Shown here: positions 8,850 through 18,427 of the stretch, one piece after another
How the letters are laid out: each line of letters starts with the position of its first letter
How positions within the stretch are numbered: position 1 is the first letter of the stretch
Source: Clostridiales bacterium
GTDB lineage: Bacteria > Bacillota > Clostridia > Peptostreptococcales > Anaerovoracaceae
DNA: 64,000 nt
NCBI GenBank assembly: GCA_015243575.1
Contig: CP042469.1
Span: 2,508,929-2,572,928, forward strand
Direction: 5' to 3'
Made by a program: the position numbers and the translations under genes
The notes under the pieces: model-generated
Told to the model about the DNA's origin: nothing
The model's database searches: none
The model's input: only the letters and a program-made list of their open reading frames with translations

Positions 8850-9738
8850 CGGTAAACTCCTCCGCTCGTCCTTTTTCCTTTATTACGATGTATCCTGCAG
8901 CAATTACGATTGCTCCTCCCAGCGTTTGGACAGGCGATATGGTCTCCTTTAAAATCAGCCAACCAAACAGGGTCGTTGTAACCGGCAGGAAGTTGGAAAA
9001 TATTGCTGTCACTGTAGGGCCCAAAATAAGTAATGACCTTACCTGAATAATAAATCCAATCCCGGTGCTCAGGGTTCCAAGATACAGGATACCGCCCACA
9101 ACTTCCATGGATACAGTACCCGGATCGGGCAAATGGGTCAGCGCAAAGGGCCAGACCAACAGAATTGTACAAATCAGCTGGTTCAAGGTCAGGGTTACGC
9201 TCCCATAACGTTCATGAAGCGACGCGGTCAGGAAGTTATAAAGGTTCCAGGAAAGCACCGCGCCGAAAGCCAACAAATATCCCACGATTCTACCCTGGAG
9301 CAGGATGCGGTAATCCACACCGATGACCAGGATGATACCAGCGATACAGAAGAGAATGCCAAGGTTCATCTTCTTTGTCGGTTTCCTTTTATAAATCACC
9401 CGCTCAATGAGAATAGAAAGAGCGGGAACAAAGGCTAATACTATGGTGATGAGTGATACGGGGAGAAAATCCATTGCCGTATATTCCAGATAAAAATATC
9501 CGACTTCTCCGAAGATAGCACAAAGAAGGAAGAGGGGAATATCTTTCTTCTGAAAAAGCTTCCTACCTTCCATCTTTAGTTTAATTAACAGCACTACGAC
9601 AAACCCGATGCTGTATTTAAAAAATACAAGTGTTAGCGACTCCATGACATCCAGTGCCTGCTTTGCAAAGATGTATTCCAATCCCCATGCAAACATGAGC
9701 AAGGTCATCAAAAGGTACATGGTCTTTCGTTGCTTCAA
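8833..9738 (-). CDS. EamA/DMT-family transporter
   Basis: This 301-residue membrane protein has ten predicted helices in two EamA repeats (about residues 7-135 and 148-285). The segments MFAWGLEYIFAKQALD and IFSNFLPVTTTLFGWLILKE fit the family. It is distinct from the EamA protein at 1517-2485. The start is probably TTG at 9738, because the first ATG inside would remove the first charged residues before helix 1. It overlaps nicotinate phosphoribosyltransferase, suggesting a role in exporting or importing a pyridine-related or amino-acid metabolite; the coupling is seen, the substrate is not. Confidence 0.8.
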   Translation of the reverse strand: MKQRKTMYLLMTLLMFAWGLEYIFAKQALDVMESLTLVFFKYSIGFVVVLLIKLKMEGRKLFQKKDIPLFLLCAIFGEVGYFYLEYTAMDFLPVSLITIVLAFVPALSILIERVIYKRKPTKKMNLGILFCIAGIILVIGVDYRILLQGRIVGYLLAFGAVLSWNLYNFLTASLHERYGSVTLTLNQLICTILLVWPFALTHLPDPGTVSMEVVGGILYLGTLSTGIGFIIQVRSLLILGPTVTAIFSNFLPVTTTLFGWLILKETISPVQTLGGAIVIAAGYIVIKEKGRAEEFTDDRES

Positions 9739-9803
9739 TCTTTCACCACCGATTCACTATCGATGCTATTGTAATTAATATTGTATTTTACCACAAAAGT
9801 GTT

Positions 9804-12647
9804 CTATCGTAAAACCTTTTTTAAAAATTCTCCAGTGTAAGAGTTTTCGATCTGCGCGATATCTTCCGGACTGCCTTCTCCAATGATCATGCCTCCCCGG
9901 TCACCGCCGTCGGGTCCCAGATCGATAATATGATCCGAAGTCTTGATGACATCCAGATTATGCTCGATGACTACAACGGAATTTCCTGCGTCTACCAGGC
10001 GGTTCAGCACCTGAATCAGCTTGTCCACATCAGCAAAGTGCAGTCCTGTGGTAGGCTCGTCTAGGATATACATGGTTTTTCCCGTACTCCGCTTGGAAAG
10101 CTCGGAGGCAAGTTTGATTCTTTGAGCTTCGCCTCCCGACAGCTGAGTCGATGGCTGTCCCAGTTTGATATAGCCCAGTCCCACCTCTTCCAATGTTTCC
10201 AGCTGTCTCTGTATCGGCGGGATATGTTTAAAGAATTCCAGTGCTTCGGTAACATTCATGTCCAAAACATCAAAGATACTCTTCCCTTTGTATTTTACTT
10301 CCAGAGTCTCACGATTATACCGTTTTCCCTTGCAGACTTCACAAGGGACATAGACATCCGGCAGGAAATGCATCTCGATTTTAATGATACCGTCGCCGCT
10401 GCAGGCTTCGCATCGACCACCTTTTACATTGAAGCTGAATCTTCCTTTGCTGTACCCTCTGAGCTTGGCCTCGGGCAGCTGAGAGAACAAATCCCGGATA
10501 TGGGTGAATACACCGGTATAGGTCGCCGGATTTGATCTGGGTGTACGCCCGATTGGGGACTGATCGATGTCAATGACCTTGTCAATATGTTCAATCCCTT
10601 CAATCTCCAGGCATTTTCCCGGTTTTGTCTTCGCCCGGTTAATTTCAGATGCAAGGGTTTTATATAAGATCTCGTTGACCAAGCTGCTTTTGCCCGAACC
10701 GGAAACACCAGTGACACAGACGAAATTTCCCAAAGGAAATTTGACATCAACGTTTCGCAGATTATTTTCCGTGGCACCGATTACTTTGATAAATTTGCCA
10801 TTGCCCGGTCTTCTGACCTCCGGCACCTCAATTTTCTTTTCTCCGGTGAGGTACTGCCCTGTAATGGAATCCTTGCAGGCCATGATGGCGTTCACATCGC
10901 CTTCCGCGATAACCTGACCGCCGTGAATCCCCGCTCCGGGTCCGATATCGATGATATGATCCGCTGCAAACATGGTGTCCTCATCATGTTCGACGATGAT
11001 CAGCGTATTACCCAGATCAGTGAGGTTTCTCAAGGTCTTCAGCAGCTTCTCATTATCCTTTTGGTGCAGTCCAATGCTGGGCTCATCCAGAATGTACAGG
11101 ACACCGACGAGACTGGAGCCGATTTGGGTAGCCAGACGAATTCGCTGGGATTCTCCTCCGGACAAGGTTCCTGAGGAACGGGACAGGGACAGATAGTCCA
11201 ACCCAACGTCGATGAGAAAGCTGAGCCGGGCTTTTATTTCCTTAACGATTTGGTGGGCGATGATCTCATCCTTTGTACTGAGCTTGAAGCTGTCCACAAA
11301 CTTCAGTGCTTCCCGAATGGAAAGCTCCGACAGCTCGGCGATGTTTTTTCCAGCAACAGTAACCGCTAAAACCTCCGGCTTTAGTCGCTTACCCTGGCAG
11401 ACATCACATGGAATCATGCTCATGTACTGCTCCATCTTTTCTTTGATGTATTCGGAGTTGGTCTCCTGATATCGCCGTTCCAGGTTGTTGATAACTCCTT
11501 CAAAGGGATGGTTTCTGTAGGACTGGGAGCCGTTGCTTCTGCTCTCATAGAAATACTGAAGATTTCTACCTTTGGTACCGTACAGAAGTTCATTCTTAAA
11601 TTTTACAGGCAATTTACTGTAAGGTGTGGAAAGATCCACCCCGTGATCCTTGGCAAGTGCCTCAATCATTTGGCGGTAGAAGGTTCCGAATTCCATTGAG
11701 GAAAAAACATCTCCCAGTGCGCCTTCATCTATGCTCAAATTTTTATCTGATATAATCAAATCCGGATCAATTTTCTGAATAAATCCCAGCCCGTTACAGG
11801 ATGGGCAGGCACCAAACGGACTATTGAAGGAGAACATCCTTGGTTCCAATTCTTCGATGCTGATTCCGTGATCCGGGCAGGCAAGTTTTGTGCTGTAAAG
11901 CCGATCTTCCCCTTCTGCGGCCGCATCCTTTTGTACCAATCCGATCACAAGCCCTTCTCCATGACTAAGCGCCAGTTCAACGGACTCCGCAAGCCGCCCC
12001 TCACTGCCTTCCTTAACCACAATACGGTCGATCACGATTTCGATGGTATGCTTATAGGTTTTTTCCAGCTTGATTGGCTCGTCGCTTAGGGAGAGAATTT
12101 CTCCATCCACCCGCACTCTGGTGAAACCTTCTTTTTTGATTCTTTCAAGAATCTTTTCATGCTCACCCTTCCGCTCTCTGATGACTGGTGCAAGCACAGT
12201 GATCCTCGTTCCATCCGGATAGTCCATCAGACTATCTACGATTTGATCCACGGACTGGCTGGCAATTTCCTTGCCGCATACGGGACAATGAGGAACTCCG
12301 ATTCTCGCATACATCAACCTTAGGTAGTCGTGAATTTCAGTCACCGTACCTACGGTAGAACGGGGATTCTTGCTGGTGGTTTTCTGGTCTATGGAGATTG
12401 CGGGGGATAAGCCTTCAATATATTCCACATCGGGTTTTTCCATCTGTCCAAGGAACTGTCTCGCATAGGAAGACAGACTCTCCACATATCTTCTCTGACC
12501 CTCAGCATAGATGGTATCAAATGCCAGGGAGGACTTCCCCGAACCGCTTAATCCTGTGAGCACCACCATCTTGTCCCGTGGGATCTCTATATCTATATTT
12601 TTCAAATTGTGCTCGTTAGCACCTTTCACAACAATATTCTTTGTCAT
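9804..12647 (-). CDS. uvrA: Excinuclease ABC subunit A
   Basis: This 947-residue UvrA is the damage-recognition ATPase of nucleotide excision repair; it dimerises and loads UvrB. There are two ABC modules. Walker A motifs are [13 protein letters not shown] (about 31) and [13 protein letters not shown] (about 640), and the signatures are [12 protein letters not shown] and [12 protein letters not shown]. Zinc-binding pairs CPVCG...CPDH, CPSC and the CEAC...CEVC module (about 735-765) are present. I start at the ATG 12645-12647 because GGAGGAAAG lies 2-10 bp before it; an upstream in-frame start would add 12 residues. It follows uvrB by 36 bp and shares its promoter and LexA box. Confidence 0.96.
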   Translation of the reverse strand: MTKNIVVKGANEHNLKNIDIEIPRDKMVVLTGLSGSGKSSLAFDTIYAEGQRRYVESLSSYARQFLGQMEKPDVEYIEGLSPAISIDQKTTSKNPRSTVGTVTEIHDYLRLMYARIGVPHCPVCGKEIASQSVDQIVDSLMDYPDGTRITVLAPVIRERKGEHEKILERIKKEGFTRVRVDGEILSLSDEPIKLEKTYKHTIEIVIDRIVVKEGSEGRLAESVELALSHGEGLVIGLVQKDAAAEGEDRLYSTKLACPDHGISIEELEPRMFSFNSPFGACPSCNGLGFIQKIDPDLIISDKNLSIDEGALGDVFSSMEFGTFYRQMIEALAKDHGVDLSTPYSKLPVKFKNELLYGTKGRNLQYFYESRSNGSQSYRNHPFEGVINNLERRYQETNSEYIKEKMEQYMSMIPCDVCQGKRLKPEVLAVTVAGKNIAELSELSIREALKFVDSFKLSTKDEIIAHQIVKEIKARLSFLIDVGLDYLSLSRSSGTLSGGESQRIRLATQIGSSLVGVLYILDEPSIGLHQKDNEKLLKTLRNLTDLGNTLIIVEHDEDTMFAADHIIDIGPGAGIHGGQVIAEGDVNAIMACKDSITGQYLTGEKKIEVPEVRRPGNGKFIKVIGATENNLRNVDVKFPLGNFVCVTGVSGSGKSSLVNEILYKTLASEINRAKTKPGKCLEIEGIEHIDKVIDIDQSPIGRTPRSNPATYTGVFTHIRDLFSQLPEAKLRGYSKGRFSFNVKGGRCEACSGDGIIKIEMHFLPDVYVPCEVCKGKRYNRETLEVKYKGKSIFDVLDMNVTEALEFFKHIPPIQRQLETLEEVGLGYIKLGQPSTQLSGGEAQRIKLASELSKRSTGKTMYILDEPTTGLHFADVDKLIQVLNRLVDAGNSVVVIEHNLDVIKTSDHIIDLGPDGGDRGGMIIGEGSPEDIAQIENSYTGEFLKKVLR

Positions 12648-12683
12648 TCTTTCCTCCAAATGAGTTGAAATTCCAAGCCTCAC

Positions 12684-14684
12684 CTATTGGCGCAGCTTAA
12701 AGTCCATAATTCTGTCTCTCAATTCAGCTGCACGTTCAAACTGCAGGTTTGCTGCGGCCTCCTTCATTTCCTTTTCCATCTTCTTAATGTAATCAGCCAG
12801 TTCCTTCTTGGTGAGCTCCAGCGCGCTTCTGCCCTGATAGTACTCATCCCGTTCCTCTGCCACTCTTGTGGCTTCAATGACTGCTCGAACTGCCTTTTCT
12901 ATCGTCTTCGGCGTAATGCCGTTCTGTTCGTTGTATTCCTGCTGGATTTTCCTTCTCCGTTCCGTTTCAGAAATGGATTTTCCCATGGCTTCACTAATAC
13001 CGTCGGCATACATGATTACCTTTCCGTTAACATTTCTGGCCGCACGGCCGATGGTCTGAATCAGCGAGGTCTCCGTACGCAGAAAACCCTGTTTGTCCGC
13101 ATCCAGGATGGCCACAAGGGACACCTCCGGAAGATCCAGTCCTTCCCGCAGCAGATTGATCCCGACCAATACGTCAAAGACGCCCAGTCTGAGATCTCTC
13201 AGGATTTCCATTCTCTCCAGGGTATCGATTTCCGAATGAAGATACCTGACTTTAATCCCTACATTTTTCAGGTAATCGGTTAGGCTCTCGGACATTTTTT
13301 TCGTCAGCGTGGTCACTAGAACCTTTTCCTTCTTCGCCGTCACCTGATTGATCTCTCCGATGAGATCATCAATTTGCCCTTCTGTCTTTCTGACCTCGAT
13401 CACAGGATCCAGCAGCCCCGTTGGCCGGATGACCTGCTGAGCCACCACATGTTTGCTTTGTTCCTTTTCATAAGCGGCGGGGGTTGCGCTTACATAGACG
13501 ATCTGATTGACCAGCCCCTCAAACTCATTAAACTCAAGGGGGCGGTTGTCCAATGCCGAAGGCAAACGAAATCCATAGTCCACAAGAGAAGACTTTCTGG
13601 AGCGGTCTCCCGCATACATGGCCCGAAGCTGGGGCAGCATGACGTGGGATTCATCGATAATAATCAGAAAATCCTTTGGAAAATAGTCAATCAGAGTATA
13701 TGGCCGGTTTCCCGGCATAAGTCCGTTGATGTGTCTGGAATAGTTTTCGATGCCCTTGCAGGTACCCACTTCCCTCAGCATTTCCATATCATAACGAGTA
13801 CGCTGTTCAATGCGCTGCGCCTCGATGAGTTTTCCCCTGTCCTTAAACCACTTCAATCGCTCTTCCAGCTCTGCTTCGATGGAAACGATCGCTCGTTCGG
13901 TGTTTTCCTTCGTAGTAACATAATGGGAAGCAGGGAAGATAGAAACATGGTTTCTTACCCCCAATATTTCTCCGGTCACTGGATTGATCTCTTTGATCAC
14001 TTCTATTTCATCACCAAAGAGTTCAATGCGCACGGCGTTTTCCGCACCTGCTGGAAAAATATCGATAATATCGCCTCGTACCCGGAAGGTACTTCTCGTA
14101 AACCCCAGGTCATTTCTGGTGTACTGTATATCAATCAGCTTCCGCAGGATCTCATGCCGGCTCTTTTCCATGCCTGGCCTCAGTGAGAGAACCTGGTTTT
14201 CGTAATCCACCGGACTTCCCAGCCCATAAATGCAGGAAACGCTGGCTACGATGATCACATCGCGGCGTTCTGCCAATGCTGCGGTAGCCGAGTGGCGCAG
14301 TTTTTCGATCTCGTCGTTGATATCCGAATCTTTTTCAATATACGTATCCGTCGAGGGCACATATGCTTCAGGCTGATAGTAGTCGTAGTAACTCACAAAG
14401 TATTCCACGGCATTTTCCGGGAAAAATTCCTTGAATTCGCCGCAGAGCTGTGCAGCAAGGGTTTTGTTATGGGAAATGATAAGCGTGGGACGCTGAACAT
14501 TCTCAATCACGTTTGCCATGGTAAAGGTCTTGCCCGAGCCGGTAACTCCCAAAAGAGTCTGATGCTTCTCACCGCTGCGAAGTCCCTCTGTAAGCTGTGC
14601 AACAGCCTGTGGCTGATCCCCCATCATCTTGTATTCAGAAACAAGCTTAAATCGATTCATTTCATGATTCATTTCGTGATCCAT
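12684..14684 (-). CDS. uvrB: Excinuclease ABC subunit B
   Basis: This 666-residue UvrB is the helicase-like core of nucleotide excision repair that verifies damage and recruits UvrC. It has Walker [15 protein letters not shown] (about 45), the beta-hairpin region with [10 protein letters not shown] (about 95), [10 protein letters not shown] (Walker B), SATPAAYE, and the helicase motifs [15 protein letters not shown] and [11 protein letters not shown]-terminal UVR domain ([11 protein letters not shown]) contacts UvrC. The N-terminus reads [12 protein letters not shown]; the third ATG would give the canonical start, and the codons repeat. It is first gene of uvrB-uvrA. Confidence 0.96.
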   Translation of the reverse strand: MDHEMNHEMNRFKLVSEYKMMGDQPQAVAQLTEGLRSGEKHQTLLGVTGSGKTFTMANVIENVQRPTLIISHNKTLAAQLCGEFKEFFPENAVEYFVSYYDYYQPEAYVPSTDTYIEKDSDINDEIEKLRHSATAALAERRDVIIVASVSCIYGLGSPVDYENQVLSLRPGMEKSRHEILRKLIDIQYTRNDLGFTRSTFRVRGDIIDIFPAGAENAVRIELFGDEIEVIKEINPVTGEILGVRNHVSIFPASHYVTTKENTERAIVSIEAELEERLKWFKDRGKLIEAQRIEQRTRYDMEMLREVGTCKGIENYSRHINGLMPGNRPYTLIDYFPKDFLIIIDESHVMLPQLRAMYAGDRSRKSSLVDYGFRLPSALDNRPLEFNEFEGLVNQIVYVSATPAAYEKEQSKHVVAQQVIRPTGLLDPVIEVRKTEGQIDDLIGEINQVTAKKEKVLVTTLTKKMSESLTDYLKNVGIKVRYLHSEIDTLERMEILRDLRLGVFDVLVGINLLREGLDLPEVSLVAILDADKQGFLRTETSLIQTIGRAARNVNGKVIMYADGISEAMGKSISETERRRKIQQEYNEQNGITPKTIEKAVRAVIEATRVAEERDEYYQGRSALELTKKELADYIKKMEKEMKEAAANLQFERAAELRDRIMDFKLRQ

Positions 14685-14781
14685 CCTGTATAATTATTTA
14701 TCTTATCCATCTGTCCATGCTGCCAATGCAAATGTAATATTTATCCTTTTTTGTTTTTCTTTCGGTCAGATTTTTAACGTT

Positions 14782-14810
14782 AGTATATCATATACCCATA
14801 AAATTTACAA
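14782..14810 (-). promoter_or_regulatory. Promoter of uvrBA
   Basis: On the minus strand, TTGTAA (-35, 14805-14810) is 17 bp from TATACT (-10, 14782-14787), with an extended -10 TG. It lies about 100 bp upstream of uvrB and next to the LexA box. Confidence 0.65.
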
Positions 14811-14818
14811 CATAAATG

Positions 14819-14832
14819 CGAACATTTGTTCC
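14819..14832. promoter_or_regulatory. LexA (DinR) box upstream of uvrBA
   Basis: CGAACATTTGTTCC on the plus strand reads GGAACAAATGTTCG on the other. The core GAAC-RNRY-GTTY of the Gram-positive SOS box is met; the outermost bases differ. It sits directly upstream of the -35 of uvrB, so SOS control of uvrBA is likely. Confidence 0.7.
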
Positions 14833-14861
14833 TTTTGCGAAAAAATATTACCAAATCCATC

Positions 14862-14890
14862 TTGTTATTTATTCTTGACTGTATTATAAT
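14862..14890 (+). promoter_or_regulatory. Promoter of the c-di-AMP riboswitch transcript
   Basis: TTGTTA (14862-14867) and TATAAT (14885-14890) are separated by exactly 17 bp. Transcription would begin near 14897, just before the riboswitch aptamer. Confidence 0.65.
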
Positions 14891-14904
14891 CAATTAATAC
14901 AAAC

Positions 14905-15026
14905 AGTTAATCTGCTTAATCCGGGCAACCGGAGCGGGAGAACCAACTTTGGGGTGTATCCGGGCAACCGGTAGGGCAACTCTTCAGCCCGAACCCGTCA
15001 GCTAATCTCGTAAGCATTGAAGAGTC
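14905..15026 (+). promoter_or_regulatory. Cyclic di-AMP riboswitch (ydaO/yuaA family)
   Basis: The RNA carries the ydaO/yuaA conserved blocks in order: GCTTAATCCGG, GGAGCGGGAGAACCAA, TTGGGGTGTATCC, AGGGCAACTCTTCAG, CCCGAACCCGTCAGCTAATCTCGTAAGC and GAAGAG. Stem GCTTA (14914-14918) pairs with TAAGC (15011-15015), and CTCTTC (about 14980) can pair with GAAGAG (15019-15024), as in the family. These RNAs bind c-di-AMP and usually switch transcription off. Usual targets are potassium transporters, amino-acid transporters and cell-wall hydrolases; here the first sizeable gene downstream is citrate synthase, 490 bp away. Confidence 0.88.
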
Positions 15027-15517
15027 ACTGGGTAAGATAGAATGTTACCCTTATTAGCTCGCCCAATTCGCGCACCTGATTATTTATACAGTAAATATTC
15101 ATCAGGCAGCATGGAATGCTGTCCGATTCAGTGTCGGACGCAGTAAAATGCCTCCACCTGACCATGTTTACATATCAGCCGTCTGGTAGCATTGGGATGA
15201 AATTCCGGATTTTGACGAACCGAAATTCCTTCCCGGCAAATGAATTGTCGGCGGACTTATATCGGGAATCCCTTCCTGTATTGGAATTCCAGCGCTAATA
15301 TTTTGTGTACTCTTTGGTGATGCTGTCTATTGCAAACAGTGTCATTTTTTATTTTATTAAGGAAGCGCTGATTGAACGGAAGGTGCTGATGATTGTGTTT
15401 TACGATCAGATGTACGCCTGTAACAAATCGCAATTCCCTCAGCACCAATCTGATGGAAAGGTGCTTATTATTGAGAACAATAACTAGGAAAGGCTATTCG
15501 ACGGGGGGTGTATCTCA
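15027..15517 (+). other. Structured leader between riboswitch and citrate synthase, no convincing gene
   Basis: This 490-bp stretch has a run of hairpins. GGGTAA pairs with TTACCC (15030-15050); CCTGAT/TATTTA pair with TAAATA/ATCAGG (about 15077-15108); CAGCAT pairs with ATGCTG (about 15107-15121); GTCCGA pairs with TCGGAC (about 15120-15138). None is followed by a strong T run, so the expression platform is not obvious. Two small open frames (15116-15298 and 15305-15487, 60 codons each) have no ribosome site and no recognisable relatives; I do not call them genes. Confidence 0.5.
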
Positions 15518-16951
15518 TTGATAGAAAAGAAAAATGCAAAAAATAATAATTACAACGAGTCCGTTCTGGTAACCAATCCCTATGAAGCTGCTATGAATCA
15601 GGAGCTTGAAAAGTCTTTTGTGCAAACGATGGCGGACCATCTTGCCGAATCCAATGCCATGGACAGTTCCCTGTACAGCAAGTACGATGTAAAGCGCGGA
15701 TTGCGTGATTCCAATGGAGCCGGGGTTGTAGTCGGCCTGACAAGAATCGGTGATGTTCAAGGCTACGAGGTCAACGAGAAGAAGGAAAAGGTAGCAGTGG
15801 ACGGAAAGCTGTTTTACCGAGGCATCGACGTGGAAGACATCGTCAACAGCTGTCTTTCGGATGATCGCTTCGGTTACGAAGAAACCAGCTATCTTCTTCT
15901 GTTCGGTACGCTGCCAAACAAACAGCAGCTTGAAGACTTCAAGAAAGTAGTTGGCCTGAAGCGTGAGCTTCCGCTGGGTTTCGCAAGGGATATGATCCTG
16001 ACGGCTCCCAGCAAAAATGTAATGAATAAATTGGCAAGGAGCGTTCTTGCTCTTTATTCCTATGACGAAAATCCGGACGATGTATCCATAGAAAATGTGC
16101 TGCGCCAATCCATCAATCTGATCGGTTATTTTCCGTCTCTGATTGCTTATGGGTATCAAGCAAAGCGGTCTTATTACGATAATCAGAGCCTTCATATTCA
16201 TTATCCGGATCCCAAGCTGTCCACTGCTGAAAACATCCTGAGATTGATGCGTCCCATGGGCGAGTATACCGATATCGAAGCAAAGCTGCTGGATATCTCC
16301 ATGATCCTTCATGCAGAACACGGCGGCGGAAACAATTCCTCGTTTACAACCCATGTAGTATCATCTACAGCAACGGATACTTATTCGGCCATCGCGGCGG
16401 CAGTGGGTTCTTTGAAGGGACCAAAGCACGGCGGTGCCAATGTGGAGGTTCTGGAGATGATGGCTGACATCAAGGCCAATGTCAAAGATATTACCAACTA
16501 TAAAGAAGTTGAAAACTATCTGATTAAAATCCTCAAAGGCGAAGCCAACGATGGTTCCGGTCTGATATACGGTTTGGGCCATGCGGTCTACACTGTATCC
16601 GACCCAAGAGCCACGCTTCTGAAAAAGATGGCGAAAAAGCTTGCGGAAGACAAGGATCTTCTGGATGATTTCATGCTTTATGATTTCATCGAACATAGGG
16701 CTCCGATCCTCTTCATGGAATCAAAGGGCACCAGCAAGCCTATGCCCGCTAACGTGGATCTTTATTCAGGGTTTGTTTATAATGCCTTGAACATCCCCAC
16801 CGATATCGCGACTCCGATCTTTGCTTGCTCCAGGCTTTCCGGCTGGTGCGCTCATAGAATCGAGGAACTGGTGGCTGCTGGTAAAATCATGCGTCCGGCG
16901 TATAAATGCGTTCAGCCTCATTTAGAATACACGCCGCTTTCTAAACGATAA
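15518..16951 (+). CDS. gltA: Citrate synthase (Si type)
   Basis: This 477-residue cytoplasmic enzyme condenses acetyl-CoA with oxaloacetate to citrate. It belongs to the clostridial branch of the Si-type family. Catalytic blocks are visible: ILHAEHGGGNNSSFTTHVVSS with the first histidine (about 268), GPKHGGANVEVLEMM, LIYGLGHAVYTVSDPRA with the second histidine (about 350), and a PANVDLYSGFVYNALNIP segment with the catalytic aspartate (about 410). It starts at TTG 15518 behind a GGGGGGTG site 7 bp upstream; no in-frame ATG lies nearer. It feeds glutamate synthesis in a fermenter. It is monocistronic, bounded by a strong terminator. Confidence 0.93.
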   Translation: MIEKKNAKNNNYNESVLVTNPYEAAMNQELEKSFVQTMADHLAESNAMDSSLYSKYDVKRGLRDSNGAGVVVGLTRIGDVQGYEVNEKKEKVAVDGKLFYRGIDVEDIVNSCLSDDRFGYEETSYLLLFGTLPNKQQLEDFKKVVGLKRELPLGFARDMILTAPSKNVMNKLARSVLALYSYDENPDDVSIENVLRQSINLIGYFPSLIAYGYQAKRSYYDNQSLHIHYPDPKLSTAENILRLMRPMGEYTDIEAKLLDISMILHAEHGGGNNSSFTTHVVSSTATDTYSAIAAAVGSLKGPKHGGANVEVLEMMADIKANVKDITNYKEVENYLIKILKGEANDGSGLIYGLGHAVYTVSDPRATLLKKMAKKLAEDKDLLDDFMLYDFIEHRAPILFMESKGTSKPMPANVDLYSGFVYNALNIPTDIATPIFACSRLSGWCAHRIEELVAAGKIMRPAYKCVQPHLEYTPLSKR

Positions 16952-16982
16952 AATTACATTTTCTTTATTCTCATAAAAAGAT

Positions 16983-17047
16983 AACCGGTTGCATGTCGTT
17001 TTCGATTCCTGGTTAGGAACGACCAAAACAAATGCAATCGGTTTTTT
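16983..17047 (+). terminator. Terminator of citrate synthase
   Basis: AACCGGTTGCAT (16983-16994) pairs with ATGCAATCGGTT (17032-17043), enclosing an inner stem GTCGTT/AACGAC, and is followed by TTTTTT. Confidence 0.85.
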
Positions 17048-17155
17048 ATTTCAGCTTCCCAATCTTCCGGCAAAATCTTTTTCTAAATTCGTCACATTTG
17101 TTGGATTTTTATAAAAAAATATGATAATATAATCAAGTCATTTGGAGGTTGTCAT

Positions 17156-18229
17156 ATGATGCGTCATATCCTTGTGTGGATCTATATTTTCGCTGGTTTT
17201 TTAGGGATGTTCAGCAATTTTCTCTACTGGCTTATGTCGAAGAAAAGCTTTCTTCAAGGCTCTAGGGAACGTTTGGAACTTCAGAAATTCGTGGTCTGTA
17301 CCTTTTTAATCGGGCTCGTGAGTTTTTTTACTTTTTATAGCCAATACATCATACTACTGCAGCCTGAGAGCACAACAATTCAGATTTTAGACTATTTGCT
17401 TTGGGCTTGTTTTTTGTTTTACTGGATAAATTACCTGGATTCAATGGTTGGCAGTTCCAAACTTCGGCTCATGAAAAAAATCGTAAAATACGGTTCCATC
17501 TGTTATATTGGTCTCTGCCTGTTAATCACCAGAGGTCTATGGGGTCTTAATTTCAAAATAGCGAATATCAGCTTCAGTTCCCTTTTTCTGCTGCTTGATG
17601 TTCTGTTTTGCATACTGGCGCTTCTTGTGGTGTGTTTGTATGCTGTCCGCGCAAATTCACAGACGAAACATAAGCTTTCCGGCCCTTATATCCTCGTGAT
17701 CAGTTTTGCGCTGATCCTTTATGCAAGCTATGAATTCTTGCATTATGCTCGTATCTTCAGCAGCTTCACTGCCTACAGCACATGGGAGCTGGGACCTTTT
17801 AATGCCACGGCGTTCTTTCTGCTTTTTTCCAATTTGATCACTTTGATCTATGTATATTACAATGATTTTTCCACCAGCTTCATCATAAATCATGTGGAGG
17901 AACCCGTAAATCCAATCCAAAATTCGTCAGAACTGAATGACAAGGCAAGCCCTGACTCAGATACAAAAACCACATATGAATCCACAGACAGCATCGCTGC
18001 TTCTATAGGACAAGATGAGCGGGAAAATGTTCCTTCCCTTTACAATCTTACCCCAAGAGAACAAGAGGTGATGGAGTTCATTTTCAAGGGCTACAATAAC
18101 GCAGAAATCGCCGACGAGCTCTTCATCTCACAGAATACGGTCAAGCATCACATCTATAATCTCTTTAAGAAACTCAACGTTAAAAACAGAGTCGAACTGA
18201 TCTGCTTACTTCGGGAATACTCCCTATAA
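17156..18229 (+). CDS. Membrane-anchored LuxR-type transcriptional regulator
   Basis: This 357-residue protein has about seven hydrophobic helices in residues 5-240 and a C-terminal LuxR/GerE helix-turn-helix (about 295-355). LTPREQEVMEFIFKGYNNAE begins the DNA-binding domain, and ELFISQNTVKHHIYNLFKKL is the recognition region. A low-complexity, Ser/Asp-rich linker (about 245-290) joins them. There is no receiver domain and no histidine kinase nearby, so it is probably a one-component sensor whose membrane part perceives the signal. GGAGG precedes the ATG by 7 bp. A LysP-like permease follows 198 bp downstream and may be its target; that is inference from position only. Confidence 0.82.
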   Translation: MMRHILVWIYIFAGFLGMFSNFLYWLMSKKSFLQGSRERLELQKFVVCTFLIGLVSFFTFYSQYIILLQPESTTIQILDYLLWACFLFYWINYLDSMVGSSKLRLMKKIVKYGSICYIGLCLLITRGLWGLNFKIANISFSSLFLLLDVLFCILALLVVCLYAVRANSQTKHKLSGPYILVISFALILYASYEFLHYARIFSSFTAYSTWELGPFNATAFFLLFSNLITLIYVYYNDFSTSFIINHVEEPVNPIQNSSELNDKASPDSDTKTTYESTDSIAASIGQDERENVPSLYNLTPREQEVMEFIFKGYNNAEIADELFISQNTVKHHIYNLFKKLNVKNRVELICLLREYSL

Positions 18230-18276
18230 ACTTTAAATTTCAATCGCGAATACTCCGTATAACCCTTAAATTTCAA
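18211..18276 (+). repeat. 33-bp tandem duplication across the luxR stop codon
   Basis: Two adjacent 33-bp copies (18211-18243 and 18244-18276) agree at 29 of 33 positions. The first contains the last codons and stop of the regulator gene, so the second is a non-coding relic of its 3' end. Confidence 0.8.
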
Positions 18277-18307
18277 CACGATACAACAAAATAATACTGC
18301 AGTGCCA

Positions 18308-18336
18308 TTGGCCTTTTTCTCACTTTAGGATATAAA
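18308..18336 (+). promoter_or_regulatory. Candidate promoter of the LysP-like permease
   Basis: TTGGCC (18308-18313) and TATAAA (18331-18336) are 17 bp apart. A small perfect hairpin GCATCGG-TTG-CCGATGC (18368-18384) lies in the leader, without a clear T run. Confidence 0.5.
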
Positions 18337-18427
18337 TATGTAGGAACCTTTATGTCCACGGTTCACGGCATCGGTTGCCGATGCTGCATTTATTTAATCT
18401 AAAGTTTTTTGGAAAGAGGTGTTTCTT

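Noticed and set aside
15116-15487. Two 60-codon open frames between the riboswitch and gltA
   Set aside because: Neither has a ribosome site or a recognisable relative, and both lie across RNA hairpins.
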